DNA of 64,000 nucleotides from Lepraria neglecta (taxonomy: Eukaryota > Ascomycota > Lecanoromycetes > Lecanorales > Stereocaulaceae), in assembly GCA_033220425.1 (NCBI GenBank), contig CM065646.1, forward strand, positions 4,347,501-4,411,500. The letters run 5' to 3'. The notes beneath the pieces are model-generated. The model saw only the letters and a list, made by a program, of their open reading frames with translations, did not search any database and had not been told where the DNA came from. Position 1 is the stretch's first letter. Each line of letters opens with the position of its first letter. A program made the translations under genes and the position numbers. Of this stretch, positions 31,700-42,586 are shown one piece after another.

Positions 31700-33324
31700 T
31701 CATATCATGATTGGCCCGTTACCCGTATAATTCGTACCGACTGGTCCCTCACCCGTGAAGTTCGTGGTCGTCAGATTCGTGTTCCCAGGAACGATATAGT
31801 TCTTGTATTTGGGTAGATTCGCAACAACCTCGTCGGGCAGACTCAAAGTATCTTTGACAACTTGCGGTGGTGTCAAGCCGAGCCATTGAGCGACTGAGAT
31901 ATCTAATGACACAATAGTCAGTTTCAAGGCCCATTCATAAAATTTCAGGGTGTGAGGACTTACCAGTAAACTTCGGCGCCTGCAGGACCTCCAGATAAAC
32001 TACGTCTATGTCGCCCGTATTCTCAATATAATGGCTATCCGGAAACGGGACATAGCCCACATCACCCTCCGCTAAGTCGAACGTCCTCGAAGCAGTCGGA
32101 GCGGAGAAGACAGTCATCCTCGCACTGCCAGAGATAAAGAAATTCCATTCATCGCTATCGGTGTGCCAGTGGATCTCACGCATAGCTCCTGGCTGGACGG
32201 TGACGTATGCGACACTGAAATTGGCAGCGATTGGGAAGGTCGTGGGGTCCAGGATCTTCACGGAGCCGCCATCGACGATGTAGGGTTCCTGTTGGGAGAA
32301 GTGGTAGGTGTAGGGGTTGGTGGATATGGAGCCAGCTGGGCCGGTTATATTTTGTGCGGATAGGGTGGCTGGTGCGGGTGTGCCGGGGAAGATGTAGAGT
32401 TGGTCTTGAGGGATGTTGTCGAATGATGAGACATCGGTCTTGAGGTTTTTGGCGAGGACAGATTTAGGTGTTCGGAGGAAGAGTTCGGAGGCGAGGAAAG
32501 TGTTCTCTTCAGAGAAGCTACTAGAGTCGAAGACCAGGAGGAACTCCACTCCCTTGTCGAGGGCTTGAATCGTGTGAGGCTTGCCAGCCGGAAAGAACCA
32601 AACGTCACCGGCATTAAGATCGTCATAAGAGGTCTGGCCGGCCTCATCCACCGCTCCCACCCTGACACTGCCATTGAATATGTAAGACCATTCGTTGGCT
32701 TGGTGCCAATGAAGTTCCCGATATGCATTCGGCTCTAGGTGCATGTCTACGCCGGCCATTTCTGTAGCGGCAGGAAGTTCGTTAATGTTTTGTTGTCGTG
32801 CGAATCCAGCACGCTTGAGACCAGGTCGGTTGAAGCTGAGGCCCATTGGCCATTTTAAGTTGTCCACATCCCCGGCATCGGTTCCTGGGGGCGCATATAG
32901 ATCAGGATTTGATTTTTCGTAGATCATGTTACCTATAATCTGATGAGCAAACACTCCAACTTCAACAAAGCAATTCATTCGTACGTGGACCAGGATCAGT
33001 GCCGCCACCAGTTCCCCGAATCGGCTGAGGGTTCTGAGCTTCACTCAAATCAAGGTACAATCCCAAATCTGCGTCTTCTTGTTGGCCCGGAACGAGATCA
33101 GAGTTGGACAGGACGGCAGAATCGGCTGTATCGACTGGATTGCCATCGGGGCCTACGAGTGCTGGAGAGCCATAAACAGAGCCAGAACTGCCGGGCGGCC
33201 CTGGTGATTGTCCACTAGGAATGGCTATGGGAAGGGATTGACCAGAGCCAATTGCTGCTGCTGAAATATATGGTATTAGATGGCCAGTCAAGCAGGCGCT
33301 GAAGAGCTTTGCGACTGGTAACAT
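31700..33324 (-). CDS. Secreted bicupin oxalate decarboxylase
   Basis: Three exons, 33324-32985, 32932-31964 and 31902-31700, encode 503 residues; introns are 52 nt (GTACGA..ATAG) and 61 nt (GTAAGT..TTAG). The N-terminus MLPVAKLFSACLTGHLIPY is a signal peptide, followed by a Gly/Pro/Ser linker and an acidic stretch. Two cupin domains each carry a manganese site: ELHWHQANEW near residues 186-195 and EIHWHTDSDEW in the second, with matching DVWFFPAGKPH and GDVGYVPFPDSHY lid strands. The C-terminal exon adds DISVAQWLGLTPPQVVKDTL, usual in fungal enzymes. It converts oxalate to formate and CO2 outside the cell, relieving oxalate acidity. No lesion seen. Confidence 0.93.
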
Positions 33325-34302
33325 AATTGCAGGATTCTTATGAAGACTGAGTATATCACGCAAGAATAAAGCGAGGACAGTTTGGGGCCGAAGGGAACGA
33401 TATTCATCTATATACTTTCGCTGCGTAGCCACCTAATTTTAGCGTTTCGTCACCCACTGGAGCCCCTCCTAAGAGTGACGCAACACGGGTACGACACCGT
33501 TGAGGCTGGTATGTCTTCGTCTTCGATTTACAAGCAGATTCGAGGCTGACACCGCGACATCGGAGATTTTCAACTGCCCAAAGTATGGCAGGTGGGGTCG
33601 GTACCCCCAAATAGGAAAGACCAGCGGAGGAAGTGGGGTATGGTCTACGCACTGCTCGAGGCTGAGAGTGAAAGGGGAACTAGTGCTCGTTGGATTCAAT
33701 TTGGATGACACGTAACGGCGCAGGATTTTCGTCTTGGCGAGAATGCTGCGCGGTGGCAAACGACCCATATGTATAAATAGTGATTGCCAAATGCAGGGCC
33801 GTTTTAACGAGCCGATCCGCTACATCCGCCTCCCATTGAAGATGATGAAATCGAAATGCTTGTTTCCAAAGAAAATACGGATTTAGGCATGTTAACCTTG
33901 TGGCAGTTCTCCAGTCTACCGAGCTGTGCCACTGCGCCAACGATGGGTTGGCGGACACATGTCTTCGGTATTGCTTCTCTTCCATTCCTTGCCAAACCCC
34001 AAAAATCCACAAGAAAGAGAGCGGAAGTCTCCAATCTCCAAGGGTGTGTGCTACTTGGCAGCTCTTTCTTTCCTCTGCTCTAGGACCCCCGTATCACTGG
34101 CTCGGGATCGGTTTTCAGGCCACACGCATCACGTGGCGGGCATTTCTCATCAGTCGACGAATCCCAATTCATCATCCATGACACCGATGAGTCCTTTCCC
34201 AGAAGGATCTTCTCTTTCGTTTCTTGGCGGCCAAGCATTACGGCTCTTGCGGAGGCTCTCGGATTGCCGGATGGCTGCTGGCAAATCACTAATATACGTC
34301 AG
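33325..34302. other. Intergenic between oxalate decarboxylase and ALG13
   Basis: About 1 kb, promoter side of the decarboxylase gene. Overlapping ORFs in several frames lack known motifs. Confidence 0.4.
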
Positions 34303-34860
34303 TTATTCGTTTTGAGCCTTATATTTGTAGTCTGACTGAAGATTCCCATGGATGACATAGCCTTGCTTTGCCAGCTCTTCCGCCAGCTCCTCTTGATGGT
34401 TGTCTAGAAGCGCTGGATTGGGCACCACGATGAGCGGAACCGCAATTCGAAGGGCATCGAGGATTGAACCGGAACCTGAGGAAGTGAGCTTCATATCTGG
34501 TATGGAACTTTGCATGGACAACACACCGGCATGACTGATGACCACGCCTTCTGTTCTGTTATCCTCGCCCTTGGCAGCCCTCATCTCTGATCCCAGCCCC
34601 TGCTTGTTGAAGTCGAATCCAGTAACGACGATTCCATGTTCTTCCTCACTCTTAGCACCATAGCTCTCTCTAAATTCTTCCAGAATCAGGCGCCCATCTT
34701 TGCCATGCTGCAATCGGAGGTCTGTGTAGCCAGATATCTTTAAAGCTTCCAGGAACGGTGGGCTGAGTGCTGCTTTTATCAATGCGTCAAAAGCTGCAGT
34801 AGCGCCTATCGTCACGAAACACAGCTTGCGAGGTCGTGAATCTCGTTGAAATGTCGACAT
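34303..34860 (-). CDS. ALG13: ALG13, catalytic subunit of UDP-GlcNAc transferase (N-glycan synthesis)
   Basis: The chain starts MSTFQRDSRPRKLCFVTIGA (ATG at 34860), the usual Alg13 N-terminus with VTIGATxxFD. The GT28 C-terminal signature is split: VISHAG is followed by 17 foreign residues and then SGSILDALRIAVPLIVVPN. The insertion corresponds to 51 nt (34526-34476) with GTGTGT and TCAG borders. Removing it as a phase-1 intron restores HAGSGSILDA exactly and gives 168 residues. DNHQEELAEELAKQGYV follows, as in the family. Alg13 pairs with the membrane protein Alg14 on the cytosolic ER face and adds the second GlcNAc to the dolichol-linked oligosaccharide. An upstream in-frame ATG at 34971 gives an unconvincing extension. 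Confidence 0.9.
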   Translation of the reverse strand: MSTFQRDSRPRKLCFVTIGATAAFDALIKAALSPPFLEALKISGYTDLRLQHGKDGRLILEEFRESYGAKSEEEHGIVVTGFDFNKQGLGSEMRAAKGEDNRTEGVVISHAGVLSMQSSIPDMKLTSSGSGSILDALRIAVPLIVVPNPALLDNHQEELAEELAKQGYVIHGNLQSDYKYKAQNE

Positions 34861-35521
34861 AATTAATGCTCGTGATGAAGAAAGGACCACAGCATCTCTG
34901 CTATCGCGTAGTAATGCGCAGGGTGATTGGGGGTCACGAACGTTGGTTCCGCCCCCACCTTCGTCCGGCAAGCCTTCCTGAGGCTCGACTTAGGCTCGAC
35001 TTAGGCTCGACTTAGACTCGACTTAGACTCGACTTAGACTCGACTTAGGTTCGGCTCCAGCGCCACAGCCGCCTCAAACCTGTTGACGCGTCCTTTACTC
35101 CATTTTCATCTCAACGGTGATATCAAATGCACACAGCCCGAGCTATTTCGAGTGTTCGCTGCAGCTATACTTCCAAAGACTGTTAGCTTGGGAGATCGAA
35201 AGCACACTTTCGCGAAGATGCGCACGAATTGCTGCCATAAACTGCTGGACGTCGAGTTCTTAACTCAAATCAAGGCAGCTGGTCAGCGACTGTCGAGCAC
35301 TGCTAAATCATAGTGACGGCGGGAAATTCTACGTCTCGTCCTGATCTCCTCAATTATTGGCCAGTTGAATAGTCTCCCGTTCCTGGAGAGAAGCTGGACG
35401 CTCAGACAGCCTAGCCTAGGACTTGCGATTACGCGTCGTTTACAAGCGCTCTGGATAAGTCCGTCTCTGCAGAGCATGTGTCTTCAATTCAAATCTTCTA
35501 TTTGTTGTCTAAGCCAAGATC
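34861..35521. other. Intergenic upstream of ALG13, containing an 11-bp tandem array
   Basis: Divergent space between ALG13 and the decayed multi-TM gene. Apart from the tandem array at 34982-35047, nothing is recognised. Confidence 0.5.
34982..35047 (+). repeat. 11-bp tandem repeat, six units
   Basis: Three perfect copies of GGCTCGACTTA are followed by three perfect copies of GACTCGACTTA. The single G-to-A difference is fixed in the second half, suggesting two rounds of expansion. The array lies about 120 bases upstream of the ALG13 start. Confidence 0.93.
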
Positions 35522-37344
35522 ATGTTGGGCTGTGACTGTAACTGTATCTACCTTGACGAGTACCAAGTCGCTGTTGCGAATTTTAGCTCCAAGTTTTTCG
35601 CAGGGAATGTATCCGACTCCCTGGACAAAGGTCCAAGCTTCAAGCCCCCGCAGCCCTTCAGAGCTTTCCAGATCCTGACATTTCAGGTCTCGGAGTACGT
35701 CGTAATGTCATTGTTGTATTTCTTGGCTCTTGGGACGATTCTAGGTAGTTCTCGCATTCTTGATAACAGCATACGCCACCTGATCCGCCGTAGCTATTGG
35801 CTATTGCTGTGGATGGATTCACGCGGACCTTCTCGGAGACTTAGACAAGCGCCTTTTCAAGACTCGCGCTCGACCATCGCCGATTTGGAACCCTCTATTG
35901 GAAAAGGTAGTGCTCATGCTCAGGTGAATATCGTTGCCCACGCATTGAGGTCAATGCTTACTTAGTAATGCGACTAGTGACCAGCAAATTCTGACTGGCA
36001 TTGCAATCCTTGCCGCAGGTCTTGTAAAAAAGATGCACCATCTCGGTGTACCACTGGCAAATCGTGGCCTACTTGGCACAGATTTCATCGGGAACGCATC
36101 TGATTACGCTTTGAACGCATCTGATTACGCTTTCTGTTCTTCGAATATACCTAAGAAACAAACCCCGACTTCGCATTTGGAGGATATCTGGGATGCTAAT
36201 ATTGTTTGTGATGCTTTCTGTGGCCCTACTCCCAACGGGAAGCGAAAATTGATTTTTCTTTGTATTCGATGGCGACATGCTCATCAGTTTGAATCTCTTT
36301 ACTTCCTTGCCTCGAGCCGACAGTAATTCACTGGCAGCAGCCTGCTTCTGGAATCGAACGGACTGGAACGGTTGGGATGGAATGTAGCCTTGACTTACGT
36401 AATACTCATTTCCAATTATGCCTCAAGGGCCGGAGCCCTGTTTGGAGGTTCAGCCCCAAAGTCAGACACGTGCAACGCCTCGGCGTATCTTGGAAACTGC
36501 TCTCCACAGAATCTCAAAGCGCCTACGCTTGAACTATACTGAAAATCGTGCTACAAGATAATGCCAAAAGTTCTTGTTTCATACGTTGTTGTCGATCTAC
36601 TGCCTCATGAGGGCTTCCTCGGAGCTGTTTTCGTCTTTTTTCGGACAGCTCATTTCATTGTTGCTGCTGGCCTTGCCTTTTGCTGCAGTATCAAACGCTT
36701 ACTATGACTCGTAAATTGCTTACAGTGTAGCGAATGATTTTAACTTCAAAACAGAAATTCGTTTGCCCAAGGATGGTGGCCATTCATCAGCGCGGCGCAT
36801 TGATCATCCATCCGCGGAGGCCGAATTGAGCTACAGATTCAAGACACGTATTTCGATATTCATATCCGAAATGACAGGCGGACTGAACCATCCGGCCATC
36901 GACAATACAATACCAGTCTTGGAACGAAGCTGGATTGATCTGGAGGACACCAGTACCCATAGACCGTCCACGGCTGAGAAAGAACCCCCTGCAGAACACC
37001 ACACGAGACAATCAAAACCTCCAGTGCGCAGTGTACGATGCTTTGAGCCATTGGAACTTACCGCTGAACCACGACTATCGAATAGCTTAGGACATCAATC
37101 ACGGTGGAAAGGCTACCACCAAGATCTCTACCTATCAAAATGGTTTAGGTCCTTACTGGTTATCATAAGCCTCGATGTAATGGGCGGAATGGCCTTTCTC
37201 GCCTGGTCGACCATTGTACGACTGCCTCTGTTCGGAAATGGGGACTACTTGTCCCTCATAATAGTTTTTATCGGGACGCCCTTGATTGGTTCCCTGATCG
37301 TATGGCCTCTTAGTGGAATTTTTTTCAGCAAAGTGTTTCAATGA
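35522..37344 (+). pseudogene. Broken gene for a fungal multi-TM integral membrane protein
   Basis: Around 35980 the reading SDQQILTGIAILAAG matches the start of a core segment of a fungal integral membrane protein family as I recall it. The next segment, CTISVYHWQIVAYLAQISSG then THLITL, lies one frame off after a run of six A at 36026-36031; one base less would restore it. Then a 21-bp tandem duplication (36092-36133) makes TGA at 36112-36114. Beyond it the frame continues SVLRIYLRNKPRLRIWRI and a hydrophobic helix. Later QLISLLLLALPFAAVSNAYY near 36640 and a 193-codon frame from 36763 with two TM helices (LVIISLDVMGGMAFLAW, LIIVFIGTPLIGSLIV) complete the relic. The first 147-codon frame at 35522 may be its 5' part. 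Which segments are joined by introns is uncertain. Confidence 0.62.
36092..36133 (+). repeat. 21-bp perfect tandem duplication creating a stop codon
   Basis: GAACGCATCTGATTACGCTT plus one T occurs twice in direct succession. The coding frame reads ACG CAT CTG ATT ACG CTT and then TGA exactly at the junction, after which the same codons repeat and lead into the next helix. Confidence 0.92.
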
Positions 37345-37613
37345 TTCAGGACTTTCGCCGGTTAAAGATAGGTGAGGATAATAGTCACGTTACTCAAAAG
37401 AAATTATATGCGACCAACGTTTTACTAGTAGCATATGCAAAAATTCTCACGAATCGTTGATGATCTATGATAGCGAAATTGTCACAAGCTACAACCATCA
37501 TCCCTAACAGAAGCACCGTCTAGGCACAAGTGCGAAGTCTGCCAGCAGCTCATCGATTCGCCAGAAGCTATCCCATACATTAAGGAAAAACAATTCCCAA
37601 CCCGTATCAGCAG

Positions 37614-37997
37614 CTAGGTCCTCCTCCTCCCAGCACCACTCAACGCCTTTGAAATCCCAACAAACAAAAACCAGAACACCCATCTAACCAACCTCATCAA
37701 AAACCCATAGGCCACATTAGCGAAAGCCAGGGCAAACATCACGACAAAGTCCGCAAGGAAGAACGCAACAATGGAGAAAATAAGAGCGTACCACCAGGGC
37801 ACCACAAGACATACTTTTGCGACGGGGTAGACGGACCAGGCACCGGCGGTGTTGTCGTCGAGGGTTCCGGATGCGCAGACCTGGAAGTTGAGGGTGCGCA
37901 TGTGGTTGTCGCGGATGAAGTGGGCGATGTGTGTGCTGAAGGGGATGTCCGGGTGGGCGTCGGTGAAGCGGCCCCAGAGGTAGGATGGGCCTGACAT
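37614..37997 (-). CDS. Small two-TM membrane protein, unknown function
   Basis: A single open frame of 127 residues with a clean ATG. Residues 1-65 are polar with two cysteines apart (one in NFQVCASG, one in KVCLVV). Two long hydrophobic stretches follow: WYALIFSIVAFFLADFVVMF and FLMRLVRWVFWFLFVGI. The tail is short and basic (GAGRRRT). No family recognised; a longer multi-exon model is not excluded, but I see no splice signals that would extend it. The coherent hydrophobic layout supports a real gene over a chance ORF. Confidence 0.5.
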   Translation of the reverse strand: MSGPSYLWGRFTDAHPDIPFSTHIAHFIRDNHMRTLNFQVCASGTLDDNTAGAWSVYPVAKVCLVVPWWYALIFSIVAFFLADFVVMFALAFANVAYGFLMRLVRWVFWFLFVGISKALSGAGRRRT

Positions 37998-38533
37998 GTT
38001 GGGCGCGGGGAGAGGCTGAAGTGGATGGTAGTTTCTTGTGTTATGAGGGGATAATCATGACGGTTGTCGGTAGTGCATAAGAATTTCGGTGCAAAGAAGG
38101 TGGGAATGTCTCAAGAAGAAGAAGAAGAAGCAAAGGGGAGACGTTGGGAACCATGGAGCGTTTTGAGTTGATTCGTGATTGAATGGAGCACCTTTCCCTC
38201 CACAGCGCGTTGTTTCATCAATGAAGCAACATTTCGAGCTCGAGGTGCGTTGTTGCTCTAGCATTGATATGCGGGAGAGGGTGACAAAAGAACGCAAATG
38301 AGAGACGATGGTCCAACAAAGGCAACGGTCAAAGGAGGCGCAAGGGAACGAATAAAAACATGGCCTGCTTGTACGTACACATGAGGGCAAACATTCTGAC
38401 TATCACTGTACTGCTGGTGTCCACGGGTCCTGAAACCGCGCAAAAGCACGTTGCTAAAGAAGATCAATCCCAAGCGCTCGTTTATGAAAGATGCTGCAAT
38501 CTGATCGAGGTTTCCTCGTCCTGTCCTTTGGCC
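37998..38533. other. Intergenic, about 540 bases
   Basis: Contains a GAAGAA purine tract near 38115-38131. Shadows on both strands; no gene seen. Confidence 0.4.
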
Positions 38534-40207
38534 TTATTGTTCCTCTGGAATCTTTCGAGCTCCAACCCCCAAGTTTCTGAGATCCCTCCAAAATTGAGGC
38601 GATGCTCGAACGTTGAGCCAGATCCACACTATGAATGTAAAAGTAGTCAGTATCGTCAAAGCTACGACATATATCCAGATTTGGCAGCCCATTGTGAGTA
38701 AGCCATTCTCGTCTGTGTTGAAGAAAACAGTGCTGAAGATTGCCGCCATGAAAGTCGCCGGTAGATAGATCATAGTCAGACTGGCAGTCGTTTTCATTGC
38801 TATGCTGTCGCGGCGTGCCGCTTCGGCGATCTCCTTGGAGTCTTTGGCGACTTGTTGATTGAGCATGCTATCAGCCTGTGGATGATTAGCAATCCATGTA
38901 CAGAGCATGGTATTGTACACACAATATTCAGTTGGGTGATGGCCCGTTCAAGGGCTACGGATTTGTGGCTTGAGGCCTGCTGCTCCCAAATCGTCTTGTG
39001 CATCTGGAAAGCTGGTTGGATACTCTTAGCAGTACCTGCTAGGCCATCATCTCTCACCACCCGATTTTGCTGTAGCGAAAGCAGTGACAGGTGCGTGGTT
39101 TGTAGGAATGTAACCAGCTTCGCCTGATACTCTGCTGCGTATACCGCGATACGAAGATTGCCAGCCGTGTGATGTATACCCTTCAGGTCGGATTCCTGCG
39201 GCGAGAAGGACGATCTGCTCCCTATTCCAAGTCAGCCCATACCCGTTTTGACCTCCATCATAGCAGCCTTATGACTGAGATTACCGAGATCTTGATTTAG
39301 GAATCGTGAGTAATGCGCTACTAAATCTAGCAGAATTGCGAAAGGATTGGAGCTGGGCTGAGATTTGGGCCCGGTGAATAGTTCGAGAATATTCTCTTGG
39401 TGAGCTTTCATGTCATTGGTGATTATGACAAAGGTTGATATTTTTTCTTGGAGGTCATAACGAAAATAGGTGGCCGCTTCAACATGGCCCGCATCAGGAA
39501 ATTTCATCATGACATCTGTTATCGTTGCGAGTCAGATCCAGCCAGATGAGGCGCCGGGTAACTTAGGGAATGCGTCGACATTGTCTGAATCAATCGCGTA
39601 AGTAGTACATGTAAGGAAAGTACCAGTCCACTTGGTATAATAGAATATGTCAACAAAGTAAGGGTGGCCATTGACTTAAGAAGCCACAGCCAGGATGACT
39701 TTGCAATCTCGACGAAATCTCCTGCTCCTCGTTCGCGGTCTTGTACGAAGCTGGTTCCACTTAGGATAGCTAGAGGTTAGGTACCATCACACTTACAATA
39801 TCTGATATTCTGGTTTGTCCTGTCTCGCCTGTGTGGGATGTTTGATGTTAAATACAAGTCCAAGGTGGGACACAGTGGATTCAGTGTGCCTGCCAACGTA
39901 AAAAAGCACATTACCAAAAGACTCGTCCTGGAGTCAGAGCCACTCAGGTCAAGGTTCCGTTCGAAAGTTGCGTCAAATCAGTTTCGACTAGCGACCTAGC
40001 TTGCTTTTAATATCAGCACTCACTCCAAGTATCATTTCGAACCTGAAGGTAACCGAGTATCCCCTCTAAATCGAATGTCTTTCTGTCAATTATCCTCCGC
40101 AGCAATTTACCACTCATCGTCTCCCTGTCAAAGTAGCGACTTGTGTAAGGCCAGACATGAGGAATATTTGCGATAGACCGTATTTGTCGTGATGGAAAGA
40201 ACGCCAT
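38534..40207 (-). CDS. CorA-like divalent-cation transporter, multi-exon, possibly damaged
   Basis: The 3' half is clear. An exon ending at 38923 (AEYQAKLVTFLQTTHLSLLS, SVALERAITQLNI) joins through a 47-nt intron (38922-38876, GTGTGT..CACAG) to ADSMLNQQVAKDSKEIAEAA, then MKTTASLTMIYLPATFMAAI and a second helix IWIYVVALTILTTFTFIVWI, the two-helix end of fungal CorA-type proteins. The bacterial GMN signature is absent, as is common in this group. Upstream, a frame from about 39510 (KISTFVIITNDMKAHQENIL) contains TGA at 39234-39232. Either this is a nonsense mutation, or a 57-nt intron with a weak donor (GTCAAA) and CGCAG acceptor removes it; both keep frame. The first exon is probably MAFFPSRQIRSIANIPHVWP from 40207. 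Middle exons are unresolved. Confidence 0.62.
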
Positions 40208-40717
40208 GATTCAACGAAGTGTGTTGTAGAGGATCATCTTCCAAAAGCCTTATGTACAGAAAAAGCAAATACCGGTTTGGCCCCACTCCGCGTTTTCAGC
40301 CTCATGGCCACGTCTAAACCTCATTCGGGAAACCTACCCTGAGACTGAGGCGATATCGACCATTCGTGTAAAAGCTTCAAGGCCGTCCAAGCCTAATGAG
40401 AAACAAGCTGGCTACATCTGACGTCCTGATCGCTCGCATCGCTCTTGGGAAGTTGAGATGTTGAGGTCAATGCAATATATGGGACCCTGTGACTTGCTTT
40501 AGATTAAGAACGTCCTCGAAGTCTTTACACCCGAGCTTCGTAACCTAAAGATAGAATCTTCCTTATTAATGCGTGGAATTGGAAGGAGAGGCTAAGGCAT
40601 AGTGCCATCAGTTTGTACTCCGTAAGGTAGGGCTGATGAGCTTGGCGGCGATCATGGACATGTCTTGGCATGCTGTTTTCTCTTTCTACGAATACCAAGT
40701 CGTATACAGAAGCTCCT
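40208..40717. other. Divergent intergenic region between the CorA-like gene and RSM24
   Basis: Marks the change from accessory to housekeeping content. No element recognised. Confidence 0.4.
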
Positions 40718-41959
40718 ATGGCAGCTACGATTAATCGCCTGAGCTATATAGCTCTAAGACACACATCACGAACACCAGCGCGAAGGAAACCTCTCCCAAT
40801 TCCATGTCCCTCCCGCCAATTCCACATATCGCCTATCCACCGTGCTCGAGAAGACACCGACGAATCCTCAGAACCCTCGGGCCCCTCCAAACGCATCCGC
40901 GAACCCTTCAAATTCAGTATCAACGACCTCGACAGCGATCAGCGCGCAGCCTACAACGCGCTTACCCCAGAAGAGCGAATACAATGGCGGGAAGAAGCAA
41001 AGCAAATGCACGACTACATGACGTCTCCTGAAGTCGAGTCGATATTGCAGGGCGAGGCTTCTAATGCAGCTTATGAGACTGCTCGAGAGTCGCCGCATGT
41101 TGAGATCAATATACCCAGGATAAAGCCCGGGCTAATGGCCATGGGTGAAGTCGAAGAGCAAGAATCAGGTGAAGATGAGGAATTTGAGGGGGACGATATC
41201 ACGGCTTTAGGGCACGGAGAGCTGGAGCAGCATAGAGAGATGAGAGAGTATGCTAGGATAGCAGCATGGGAGATGCCATTGCTAAGCAGTACGCGCACTA
41301 CACTCTCTCCCATACCGCCTTTCCTCTACTAACCCATTGCCCTTACAGAATTAGCCAAACCCTTCTCACCCCCCTCAATGGACTCCCCCCTCCGCTTCCG
41401 CTACACAACCTACATGGGCGAAACCCACCCAGCCTCCAAAAAAATCGTCCTCGAATTCTGCACTCGCGACCTGCAAAACCTAACTTCCCTCACCGAAGCC
41501 CAGCGTATCAAATTAATAAAACTAGTCGGGCCCCGCTACAACCCCGAAACCGATATCGTAAAAATGAGCTCCGAGATGTTCGAGACACAGGCGCAGAATA
41601 AGCGCTACTTAGGGGATTTAGTTGATACGCTGATAGCGGAGGCGAAGAATGGAGAGGACATGTTTGAAGATGTGCCGTTGGATTTTCGACATCATAGGTT
41701 TAAGAGGAGGGCGGAATTTCCGGAGGGGTGGAAGTTGAATCAGGAGAGGATGGAGCGGTTGGAGGAGGGGAGGCAAAAGAGGTTGGTGGGGGAGAGGCAG
41801 AGGGAGGAGGAGGGGAGGGTGGTTGTTGGGAGTCAGATTATTGAGGAGGCTATGCAGGCGCTGCCGGTTAGGGATGAAAGTAAGGTGTTGTTAGAGGCAC
41901 AGCAGGGGAGAAGAGGGAAGCTAGTGAAGGGGAGGGGGAAGCAGAGGGCTTTGAGGTAG
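40718..41959 (+). CDS. RSM24: Mitochondrial small ribosomal subunit protein mS35 (Rsm24)
   Basis: Two exons, 40718-41288 and 41349-41959, with a 60-nt intron (GTACGC..CTAAC..TACAG) give 393 residues. The N-terminus (MAATINRLSYIALRHTSRTP, then SRQFHISPIHRA) is an Arg/Ser-rich mitochondrial presequence. After an acidic linker the conserved mS35/MRP-S28 core begins LRFRYTTYMGETHPASKKIV and continues LTEAQRIKLIKLVGPRYNP, VKMSSEMFETQAQNKRYLGD. The tail is long, basic and Arg/Glu-rich. An upstream in-frame ATG at 40670 would put 16 residues ahead of the presequence; 40718 is preferred. It is a component of the mitoribosomal small subunit. Confidence 0.9.
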
Positions 41960-42586
41960 TCAGGGCGGGGAAGCTTGTAATACAAAGGTCCAGGTCAAAG
42001 TCTCGGGTTGCATAGCGACGGCTGGTTATCATACCTGCTCAGGCACCATTCTGTACAGGAGCCTAAATTCGAGGTCTATACCACTTATTAGGTATCTCTT
42101 ATCAGGCCACGAGGCGGCATTGCAAAGTGTTGTCAGTTTCAAAGTCAAATGCATGCTCAAAGTCTATCTGCAATTATTTATTTACACTTTTGTTTTTTTT
42201 GTGACGCATGCAATTCAGCATGAATCGCATTTTCGGTCCTCAAAGCTGTAAAAGAAAGATAGACGGCAACAGATGCCAATAAAGGACAGCTCTGCTTGTA
42301 CTTGAGCCAGGTGCCTCAACAGATGCACGCTAGACCCATGACGAAGCAAAAGCTGACATTGAAGTGCCATCTCAAGAGCGGCTGAGATATTCCGTTCAAT
42401 CATTGATGGTCATCTGAGTGAATTTTGATTTATTTAACAAGGCAAGGCAATGCAATGTATGTGTGAAAAAAAAGGCGCAAGAAGAAGAAATTGCGGCCAT
42501 GAAAGGCCTGTAGCAACAAGGCTCCGATGCCTCAAGGCCCGGACCTCAAACCCCCTTCACCCTCCCAAAATGCTCCTCATCACTAA
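41960..42586. other. Convergent intergenic region
   Basis: 3' flanks of RSM24 and the C3H gene. T-rich near 42180-42200. No gene seen. Confidence 0.4.
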
